From JBBDWZ01 sp050732575 (lineage in GTDB: Bacteria; Gemmatimonadota; Gemmatimonadetes; Longimicrobiales; RSA9): DNA of 20,873 nt. Below, piece after piece: positions 7,128 through 13,075 of the stretch. The stretch's first letter is position 1, and each line of letters begins with the position of its first letter. The notes beneath the pieces were generated by a model. The model worked only from the letters and a program-made list of their open reading frames with translations, was not told where the DNA came from and searched no databases. Made by a program: the position numbers and the translations under genes. The stretch is taken from contig JBOHRF010000064.1 of assembly GCA_050732575.1 (NCBI GenBank), positions 1-20,873 of the forward strand, read 5' to 3'.

Positions 7128-8882
7128 TCACTGCACGAACACGACCGGGCAGTTCACCAGCGCGGCAGAACCGAAGCTGCGCGCAGCCTGTGCGGTCGCC
7201 AGATTCGTCACCGCGGCGAAATCCGCGTTGTCGTACGGAAAAACTTCCCAGAGCGGCGAGTAGCCACTCTGCCCGGGTATCGTGGCAATCACGTTATGGG
7301 TCTGAACGGTTCCAGGTTCCGTGCGGAATCCTGAGCCCGGGCCACCGTTAGGCATACCCGGATTGATGTTGAACGTGACGTAGATCGGCGAAATCGGAAC
7401 ATCACCCGTTGCGGTCGCGGTGATGGGGGCCTCGCCGAAGTTGAAGTAGAACACAACCTGACCGCGAAACCAGCCGCGCACCAGCCCCGCTGCGCCGCCG
7501 CCCAGCGTGGCGCGCGAGCCGTCTGGAACGATCGGGCAGTTCACGATTGTATTCGTCATCTGCATGGGATAGGCAGCTTGCTGCAGCTGCTGCAGTGTCA
7601 CGGCGCTGTTCGCAATGTACCCGTCTGGTACGGTCACGCGCACGACCCGCCAGAAATCGTTGTATCCGGTTTGCCCCGGAATCACATCCACGATGTTGAG
7701 TTGACCGGCCACGGGCTGGCCGCTCTGGTGGAACAACACGTAGATGGGCGCGGGCCGGCGCGGCTGCACGTCGAAGTTGTAATAACGCACGCGCTGTCCC
7801 GCCGGACCCAGGCCGTTCGTGATGAACGGTGCCCGGTCCATATCGATGGCCGCGCCCGCCGCGGGCATGCCGTTGGACGCGGTGCGCACGAACAGTCCGG
7901 CCGAAGGGCCGAATCGGTCGATGGACGCCTTTTGTACGGTGGTCGGATTCGCCGGCGCCGTGCCCACGAACACGACCGGACAGTTCACCAGCGCAGCCCT
8001 TCCGAAATTGCGGGCCGCCTGCGCGGTCGCAAGATCGAGCACCATGCCGAAGGCCGCATTGTCATACGCGAACACCTCCCAGAGTGGCGAATAGCCCGGC
8101 TGCCCGGGCAGCGTTGCGATGACATTGTGGGTCTGCGTCGACGCACCTTGCGTGCGGAAACCGGAGGGCGGCCCGCCGTTGGGCCGATCCGGATTGATGT
8201 TGAACGTGACGAAGATCGGCGAGGTCGGGACCCGGCCGCCGGTCGTCGCGGCCAGCGGCGCTTCGCCGAAGTTGAAATAGAAAACCACTTGCCCCTTGTA
8301 CCAGCCCTGCGTAGCGCCCGCCGCACCGCCCCCCTCCCGCGCGGTCGACCCCTCCGGCACAATCGGACAATTCACCAGGGTCGTGGTCGTTTCCATGCGA
8401 TAGCGCTGCGCCATGATCTGCGCGCGGCTGGTAACCGTATTGGCCACGTAATTGCGCGGCACGCTGACGCGCGTCACCTGCCAGAAGTCATTGTAGCCGG
8501 CCTCGCCCGGAATCACATCGACGATATTGAGCTGACCGGCCACGGGCTGGGTCTCTCCCTCGCGGAACAGTACGTAGATCGGGGCGGGTGCGTTCGTCAT
8601 AACATCAAAATTGTAATACCGCACCGGCTGCCCGTTCGGCCCCAGCCCCTGCGTGATGAAGGGGGCCTGGTCGAAGTTGATGGCACGGTTCGCACCCGGT
8701 AATGAAGCCGTGGCGGAGCGCCGGTACAGCATACCTGCCGCATCGCTGAAACGATCGATGCTCGCTCGCGGCGCGGTGGCTGGATCGATCGGACGGCCCG
8801 GCCCGCTGCCGTCGTCATCACACGCAGCAATAACAACCACCAGTCCCGCCAGGACCAAGGGGCCTTTCGTTGCTCGCAACAT
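7128..8882 (-). CDS. lipoprotein with four internal repeats, family not recognised
   Basis: The 584-residue protein has a signal sequence with lipobox VIAAC (Cys21) followed by CDDDGSG, so it is a likely outer-membrane or periplasmic lipoprotein. The rest is two tandem units of about 277 residues (roughly 38-316 and 317-584). Each unit splits into two related halves: both contain a YNF/YFNF strand, PIYVLF or PIFVTF, an N-I-V-x-x-I/L-PG-x-x-GY-x-x-x-W motif and a closing LVNCPxV. The four closing cysteines are at 172, 301, 449 and 578, spaced 129, 148, 129. No catalytic motif was seen. ATG 8880-8882 is preceded by GGAG. It lies 28 bp ahead of the kinase gene; a role as sensory or ligand-binding partner is a guess from position. 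Confidence 0.85.
   Translation of the reverse strand: MLRATKGPLVLAGLVVVIAACDDDGSGPGRPIDPATAPRASIDRFSDAAGMLYRRSATASLPGANRAINFDQAPFITQGLGPNGQPVRYYNFDVMTNAPAPIYVLFREGETQPVAGQLNIVDVIPGEAGYNDFWQVTRVSVPRNYVANTVTSRAQIMAQRYRMETTTTLVNCPIVPEGSTAREGGGAAGATQGWYKGQVVFYFNFGEAPLAATTGGRVPTSPIFVTFNINPDRPNGGPPSGFRTQGASTQTHNVIATLPGQPGYSPLWEVFAYDNAAFGMVLDLATAQAARNFGRAALVNCPVVFVGTAPANPTTVQKASIDRFGPSAGLFVRTASNGMPAAGAAIDMDRAPFITNGLGPAGQRVRYYNFDVQPRRPAPIYVLFHQSGQPVAGQLNIVDVIPGQTGYNDFWRVVRVTVPDGYIANSAVTLQQLQQAAYPMQMTNTIVNCPIVPDGSRATLGGGAAGLVRGWFRGQVVFYFNFGEAPITATATGDVPISPIYVTFNINPGMPNGGPGSGFRTEPGTVQTHNVIATIPGQSGYSPLWEVFPYDNADFAAVTNLATAQAARSFGSAALVNCPVVFVQ
7131..8771 (-). repeat. two tandem coding repeats of about 0.83 kb
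   Basis: DNA encoding the lipoprotein body is a tandem duplication: unit 1 covers about 8771-7935 and unit 2 about 7934-7131 on the minus strand. Segments such as YYNFDV, APIYVLF, QPVAGQLNIVDVIPG, QVVFYFNFGEAP and ATAQAAR recur with high similarity. Corresponding cysteines are exactly 277 codons apart, with small indels elsewhere. Confidence 0.9.
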
Positions 8883-9090
8883 GGCTCACTCCGGGTTGAA
8901 CGTTCGGCACGCAATCCGCTGTGCGTACGCTCCGAAGTGAAGGCAATGGCTGATCCTCTCATCAAAGTCACGTCATCTCGTGCCGGTAATCACGGCACAC
9001 ATTGGAGTTGCATGAACTGCAAGTGGCCGGGCCTGGTGCGCGGAAGTGTTACATGGAACGGTGCGCGCGTTGCAACGCAGGGTTGTTGAG

Positions 9091-9113
9091 ACACCCGGTC
9101 CCGCGCCGGGTGT
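9091..9113 (-). terminator. possible terminator hairpin after the nitroreductase gene
   Basis: A perfect 8-bp stem (acacccgg/ccgggtgt) with a 7-nt loop lies 14 bp past the nitroreductase stop. There is no clear T-run afterwards on the minus strand, so termination is only suggested. The rest of 8883-9127 shows no gene; it must hold the promoter of the lipoprotein-kinase operon. Confidence 0.45.
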
Positions 9114-9127
9114 AGACGCTGCCGCCG

Positions 9128-9802
9128 TCAGCGGTACGTGGCAATCTCACCCATGGGCTTCCTTTTCAGCATCGGCACGCAGGCATCGGGGGCAGGGTAG
9201 CCGGTCACAACCAGCATCACTGCGCGCTCGTTGGGCGGGCGCTGCAGCAGCTCTGCCAGAAAGCCCATGGGACTCGGCGTGTGGGTCAGGGCCACGAGCC
9301 CCGCGTGATGCAGTGCGGCCAGCAGAAAGCCCGTGGCGATACCGACCGACTCGTTCACGTAGTAGTGGTTGCGACGCTGGCCGCGGGGGTCGGCACCGTA
9401 GCGCTGGGCGAAGACGGCAATGAGATAGGGCGCTTCCTCCAGGTAGGGTTTATGCTCGTCGGTTCCGAGGGGTGCAAGCGCTGCCAGCCAGTCCGCGGGG
9501 GCTGTGGCATAGAATTCGGTTTCCGCGCGTTCGGCCGCCACACGGATATCGCGTTTCAGCGATGGGTCACTGACCGCCACGAAATGCCAGGGCTGGATGT
9601 GTGCGCCGCTGGGCGCGGTGCCCGCCACCTCGATGCACGCTTCGATGACTTCTTTCGGCACCGAGCGGCTATCGAAGTGACGGGTCGTGCGTCGGCGCTG
9701 CATGTCCGCCGCGAAGCTGCGACTGCGTGCGATCATCTCGGCCACTGGATACTCGCGATAGCCGCGCAGATGCTCGAAGCCCTCGGCTGGCAAGCTTGTC
9801 AT
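9128..9802 (-). CDS. nitroreductase-family flavoprotein resembling iodotyrosine deiodinase
   Basis: The 224-residue product has nitroreductase-fold hallmarks: the FMN-phosphate site RRRTTRHF (36-43), APSGAHIQPWHFVAVSDP (63-80), and NESVGIATGFLLAALHHAGL in the second half. The order and wording of the C-terminal part (LTHTPSPMGFLAELL, then VVTGYPAPD, then KRKPMGEI) resemble the iodotyrosine deiodinase branch. In that branch a Glu-Tyr-Lys triad in a mobile lid holds the amino-acid zwitterion; here Glu94, Tyr98 and Lys118 occur with the expected spacing to within one residue. Dehalogenation of halotyrosines or another quinone/nitro substrate remains inference. ATG 9802 was chosen: the 50-residue upstream extension is encoded by relic DNA of the M1 tail. 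A GGGGGA string sits before the ATG. Confidence 0.85.
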   Translation of the reverse strand: MTSLPAEGFEHLRGYREYPVAEMIARSRSFAADMQRRRTTRHFDSRSVPKEVIEACIEVAGTAPSGAHIQPWHFVAVSDPSLKRDIRVAAERAETEFYATAPADWLAALAPLGTDEHKPYLEEAPYLIAVFAQRYGADPRGQRRNHYYVNESVGIATGFLLAALHHAGLVALTHTPSPMGFLAELLQRPPNERAVMLVVTGYPAPDACVPMLKRKPMGEIATYR

Positions 9803-9861
9803 TTTCGTCTGTCCCCCGGCTTGAAGCTCACCCTGGTTTAGTTGGTGTCTCGCGCCGCCGC

Positions 9862-9989
9862 CATCCGATTGATGCCCACACCGTGGACGTGACGGCGGCC
9901 GCAGCATCGAGAAAATCACGCTGGATCCGCGCGGGCGATTCCCGGATCGCAATCCTGTGACAACACATGGAGCAAGCCGGCCAGCTAGA
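9862..9989 (+). pseudogene. relic of an M1 peptidase gene tail
   Basis: This stretch aligns with 1414-1600, the 3' end of the M1 gene. Matching landmarks are attgatgcc, accgtggacgt, ggcggccg, atcgagaa, atcac, tggatcc/tggaccc, cgcgggcg, ccggatcg, aatcctg and ggagcaagcc, ending in a stop at the same position (TAG 9987-9989). About 57 bp present in the M1 gene (1449-1505) are missing, and there are frame-breaking changes. No more of the M1 gene lies upstream, where the nitroreductase gene begins at 9802. Confidence 0.85.
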
Positions 9990-10021
9990 TCCTGTTCTCT
10001 CGATCCGTTACTGGCGCGCCT

Positions 10022-10222
10022 GGCGACATGTCCGAACCGGCGCGATTACACACGCCCGCAGCAACCGGTCCAGCAACGGATACTCCCGATCGAGACGGAC
10101 GTTGCCACCCTGCTCGATCGGGCCCTGGACGTTCCTGGCGTATCCCGCTGCCCGACCCCTCACCGTACTCTGAATTGAGCTTGTCCACCACGTCCATGCC
10201 TTCGACCGCCCGCGCCGGAATC
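10022..10222 (-). pseudogene. relic of a cyclophilin gene 3' end
   Basis: The sequence aligns with 1990-2180, the 3' end of the cyclophilin gene. On the minus strand it reads MDVVDKLNSEYGEGSGSG, compared with MDVVDRLYSGYGERSGSG in the intact protein, and then loses the frame. Shared DNA includes tccgaac, ggcgcgat, acacacgc, gcagcaa, cggtccagca, cccgatcgaga and ctgtccaccacgtcca-like strings. The catalytic core is absent. It lies immediately after the M1 relic, in the same convergent order as the intact pair but without the G-rich palindromes between them. Confidence 0.85.
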
Positions 10223-10265
10223 CTGCGCTTTTAGATCGCGGACAGGAGAATAGTGTTGTGCATTG

Positions 10266-10472
10266 CCCATGGCCATTGTGATTCTGGGTGGACTCACGTC
10301 CTCCACCGTGTTGAACCTGTTCCTGTTGCCCGCGCTCTATTCGAGATTTGGTCGCCCACTCTCATCGCCGGAACTGAAACTGCGTGACTCGGACGCGCGC
10401 GCTGCCGTTGTCGCAGGGCGATGGTCCATGACGGCTGGAGGCCACGAGCGCTGCACCCTGCTCGCTCGTTGA
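10266..10472 (+). pseudogene. 3' fragment of an RND efflux pump gene
   Basis: The frame reads PMAIVILGGLTSSTVLNLFL followed by LPALYSRFG, which is the last transmembrane helix and end of resistance-nodulation-division pumps (CzcA/CusA-AcrB type). About a thousand upstream codons are absent; the only start options are an internal TTG or ATG, so no working protein is expected. The tail after SRFGRP (about 38 residues) is low in family character. It fills the place held by the ABM gene in the other copy of the duplicated block. No membrane-fusion partner or other pump gene is nearby. Confidence 0.8.
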
Positions 10473-10645
10473 GCCCGATGAGATGCGAGCGGTGGGAGGG
10501 TGGTCGCGTTTTCTAGCTGAAATACGGTGCGCAGCCCATATTCAGTGAAACGGGACACGCGCTGGGCTGCACGCCCGCACGTGCCTGCGCTCCGCATATT
10601 GCTCCCACGCTCCAAACCTTCACGACATGACGCGAGGTGACCGCG
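10473..10645. other. upstream region of the oxalate-like operon
   Basis: No gene is visible. An inverted repeat gtgcgcagccca (from about 10529) and tgggctgcac (from about 10562) with a 2-nt bulge lies about 75 bp before the transporter start and might be an operator or attenuator stem. No clear -35/-10 pair was recognised. Confidence 0.35.
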
Positions 10646-11980
10646 ATGGATGGACTCGCGAAAGCCACGACCGACGCCGTAGCCGCGCCGCCCCGTGGAC
10701 GATGGTGGCAGCTGCTGGTAGGCATCATCTGTATGTCGATGATCGCCAACCTGCAGTACGGCTGGACACTGTTCGTCAATCCCATCGACGAGAAATATGA
10801 GTGGGGGCGTGCCGCGATTCAGGTGGCATTCACGCTTTTTGTGGTCACCGAGACCTGGCTCGTGCCCATCGAGGGATACCTGGTCGACCGGTTTGGTCCG
10901 CGCATTGTCGTGGTTTGCGCATCGATCCTGGTGGGCCTTGCCTGGGTGATGAATTCTTTTGCCGCCTCGCTGCCCATGCTGTACCTGGCCGCCATCATTG
11001 GCGGCATAGGTGCCGGCGCTGTCTACGGCACATGCGTAGGCAACGCGCTCAAATGGTTTCCGGATCGGCGCGGTCTGGCCGCCGGATTGACCGCCATGGG
11101 ATTTGGCGCAGGCTCGGCGCTCACGGTGATACCGATCTCGGCCATGATTCAATCGAGCGGCTACGAAGCCACGTTCTTCCGCTTCGGCATTGGACAGGGC
11201 CTGGTCGTGTTTGTGCTCGGCTGGTTCTTGCTGCAGCCGCCTGCGGGATTCAAAGTGGCCATAGCGCGCGGGAAAGCCAGCGGCGTGGCAGCGCCGCGCG
11301 ATCACACACCGCTCGAGATGGCAAAGACGCCCGTGTTCTGGGTGATGTATGCCATGTTCGTGCTCATGGCCGTAGGCGGTCTCATGGCCACCGCGCAGCT
11401 GGCGCCCATTGCACGCGATTTCCAGGTTGCCGATGTGCCCGTTTCCATTCTTGGTCTCACGTTGCCGGCACTCACTTTTGCACTCTCGTTCGATCGCGTG
11501 CTGAATGGCGTTACGCGGCCATTCTTCGGCTGGGTGTCGGATCGCCTGGGGCGCGAGAACACGATGTTCATAGCGTTCTCGCTGGAAGCAATTGGTATCG
11601 TCATGCTCAGTCGCTTCGGCCAAAACCCAACGGCGTTTGTATTTCTTACGGGACTCGTGTTTTTCGCCTGGGGCGAGATTTATAGCCTGTTTCCCGCCAC
11701 TTGCGCGGATACGTACGGCACGAAGTTCGCCGCTGCCAATGCCGGCCTGCTCTACACGGCTAAGGGAACGGCAGCGCTGCTCGTGCCTTTCACCAGTGTG
11801 ATGGCTGGATCGGGAAGCGGCTGGCGCACGGTGTTCCTGGCAGCCAGCGCCATGAACCTGACGGCCGCGTTGCTCGCACTAGTGGCGCTCAAACCCATGC
11901 GCGCACGTATGCGAGCAGCTGCTGAATTGGCCGGTATGCCCGCGCCTGCTGTTGCGGCAGGTGTGAAGGATAGGCCGTGA
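10646..11980 (+). CDS. major facilitator transporter of the oxalate/formate antiporter (OxlT) family
   Basis: The 444-residue product has twelve predicted hydrophobic segments with an elongated N-terminal tail. Family hallmarks are NLQYGWTLFVNPI near the first helix, RRGLAAGLTAMGFGAGSAL (141-159), NGVTRPFFGWVSDRLGREN (287-305) and GLLYTAKGTAALLVPF (367-382). In OxlT two basic residues in the pore, an arginine of helix 8 and a lysine of helix 11, bind the dicarboxylate; Arg291 and Lys373 occupy these places with nearly the same spacing (82 against 83). Transport of oxalate or a similar small dicarboxylate across the inner membrane is therefore likely. ATG 10646 has AGGTGA five bases upstream; a GTG at 10637 would add three residues. 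The stop overlaps the next start by 4 bp. Confidence 0.9.
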   Translation: MDGLAKATTDAVAAPPRGRWWQLLVGIICMSMIANLQYGWTLFVNPIDEKYEWGRAAIQVAFTLFVVTETWLVPIEGYLVDRFGPRIVVVCASILVGLAWVMNSFAASLPMLYLAAIIGGIGAGAVYGTCVGNALKWFPDRRGLAAGLTAMGFGAGSALTVIPISAMIQSSGYEATFFRFGIGQGLVVFVLGWFLLQPPAGFKVAIARGKASGVAAPRDHTPLEMAKTPVFWVMYAMFVLMAVGGLMATAQLAPIARDFQVADVPVSILGLTLPALTFALSFDRVLNGVTRPFFGWVSDRLGRENTMFIAFSLEAIGIVMLSRFGQNPTAFVFLTGLVFFAWGEIYSLFPATCADTYGTKFAAANAGLLYTAKGTAALLVPFTSVMAGSGSGWRTVFLAASAMNLTAALLALVALKPMRARMRAAAELAGMPAPAVAAGVKDRP

Positions 11981-12990
11981 GAATCGCAGTCGTTGGCGCT
12001 GGTTCCATTGGTGGTTATCTGGGGACGCTGCTGGCCGCCGCCGGTGAGGAAGTCACGTTCATTGCGCGCGGTGCCAATCTGGACGCCATCAAACGCAGCC
12101 CCATGCGCCTGATCCTGGAGGACGGCAGCGAAGTCACGGCTGCGGGCGCATCGGCCTGCGCGAGCATGCGAGACGCCGGTGTGCACGATGTGGTGCTGCT
12201 CACGGTCAAGGCCCACCAGGTGGCTGCCGTGGCGCCCGAGCTTCAGCATCTCTGCCACGATCACACCAGCATAATCACCATGCAGAACGGTATTCCGTGG
12301 TGGTATTTCCAGAGGCACGGCGGTCCCTATGAAGGTTCGCCCGTTCTGGCCGCCGATCCCGATGGCGCCATCAGTCGCGCCATCGATCCGCTGCGCATCA
12401 TCGGTTGCGTAGTGTATCCGGCCGCCAACCTCATTGCACCCGGCGTGGTGCAGGTAGTGGAAGGCAAACGTTTTTCGCTGGGTGAGCTTAACGGCGAGAC
12501 TACGGAACGGGTCCAGGCGATCGCGGAGCGCCTGACGCATGCTGGATTCAAGGCGCCCATCACGGACGACATCCGCGGCGAGATCTGGCTCAAGGTATGG
12601 GGCAGCCTGTCCTTCAATCCCATCAGCGCACTCACGCGCGCAACCCTGGTCGACATCTGTCAGTTCCCGCTCACGCGCGAGTTGTGCACGCACATGATGC
12701 GCGAGTGTGAGACCATTGCCAACAAGCTGGGCATTCGCTTCCGTGTGAGCATCGAGCGGCGCATTGCCGGCGCCGAAAAGGTGGGTGCCCACAAGACTTC
12801 CATGTTACAGGACATCGAGCAGGGCAAAGCCATCGAGATCGAGGCATTGGTGGGCGCCGTGGTCGAGCTGGGCCGGCTGACCCAGACACCTACACCGCAC
12901 ATCGATGCGGTGTACGCATGCGCCAGTCTATTGGGCAAAACCGTAACGCATAACACTAATCCTCCCCCTCACCTTCCCCCTAATCCTTAG
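11977..12990 (+). CDS. ketopantoate-reductase-like (PanE/ApbA family) NADPH oxidoreductase
   Basis: The 337-residue protein has a Rossmann motif GAGSIGGYLG (8-17), the TVKAHQV segment (76-82), MQNGI (102-106), the catalytic-lysine region WLKVWGSLSFNP (Lys206) and C-domain signature HKTSMLQDIEQGKAIEIEAL. The family reduces 2-ketopantoate and related 2-oxo acids with NADPH. Position between an oxalate-type transporter and an oxalyl-CoA-type ligase hints at a different 2-oxo acid substrate, but that is inference. It starts with GTG 11977 overlapping the transporter stop (GTGA), so translation is probably coupled. Unusually, its last nine residues (from Pro329, PPPHLPPNP) and its TAG are encoded inside the C-rich arm of a palindromic repeat. 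Confidence 0.88.
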   Translation: MRIAVVGAGSIGGYLGTLLAAAGEEVTFIARGANLDAIKRSPMRLILEDGSEVTAAGASACASMRDAGVHDVVLLTVKAHQVAAVAPELQHLCHDHTSIITMQNGIPWWYFQRHGGPYEGSPVLAADPDGAISRAIDPLRIIGCVVYPAANLIAPGVVQVVEGKRFSLGELNGETTERVQAIAERLTHAGFKAPITDDIRGEIWLKVWGSLSFNPISALTRATLVDICQFPLTRELCTHMMRECETIANKLGIRFRVSIERRIAGAEKVGAHKTSMLQDIEQGKAIEIEALVGAVVELGRLTQTPTPHIDAVYACASLLGKTVTHNTNPPPHLPPNP

Positions 12991-13062
12991 CCCTTTCCTC
13001 CTCCTGGTGGTGCGGAGGAGGAGGAGAGGCCTCAGGTTTTAGGGGGAAGGGGAGGGGGAGGG
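12958..13062. repeat. G-rich palindromic repeat, copy 3 (diverged)
   Basis: An imperfect hairpin spans the end of the reductase gene and the gap before the ligase gene. Outer arms are cctccccctcaccttccccc (12961) with its taa, and ttagggggaaggggaggggg (13039) with agg. Inner arms are cctttcctcctcc (12992) and ggaggaggaggagagg (13014), around a tggtggtgc loop. It shares the 16-mer aaggggagggggaggg with the minus strand of copy 2 and the taatcct string with both earlier copies, but lacks their cgcgacgagcgg centre. It is therefore a relative sharing the arms, or a separate family with similar ends. Confidence 0.75.
13041..13062 (+). promoter_or_regulatory. G-quadruplex motif over the ligase ribosome-binding region
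   Basis: The sense strand has G-runs of 5, 4, 5 and 3 with loops of 2, 1 and 1 base, ending 13 nt before the ligase ATG. The only Shine-Dalgarno-like strings (gggaggg, aagg) lie in or just after it. In mRNA it could fold as a quadruplex or pair with the C-rich arm, and either would mask the ribosome site. Function is inferred. Confidence 0.6.
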
Positions 13063-13075
13063 CAAGGCAACGACA

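Noticed and set aside
8883..9127. Sigma-54 promoter for the kinase/regulator operon
   Set aside because: Strings such as GGCCACTTGCA on the minus strand lack the required TGGC-N8-TGC spacing.
9803..9952. 50-residue N-terminal extension of the nitroreductase
   Set aside because: It is the reverse complement of the M1 tail relic; the family domain begins after ATG 9802.
10337..11623. 428-codon minus-strand frame opposite the transporter
   Set aside because: It is a shadow of a well-supported transporter gene, with no recognisable domain or start site.
11752..12792. Long minus-strand frame opposite the transporter end and the reductase gene
   Set aside because: The plus-strand genes have clear family motifs; the opposite frame is His/Arg/Gly rich without domains and follows from high-GC codon bias.
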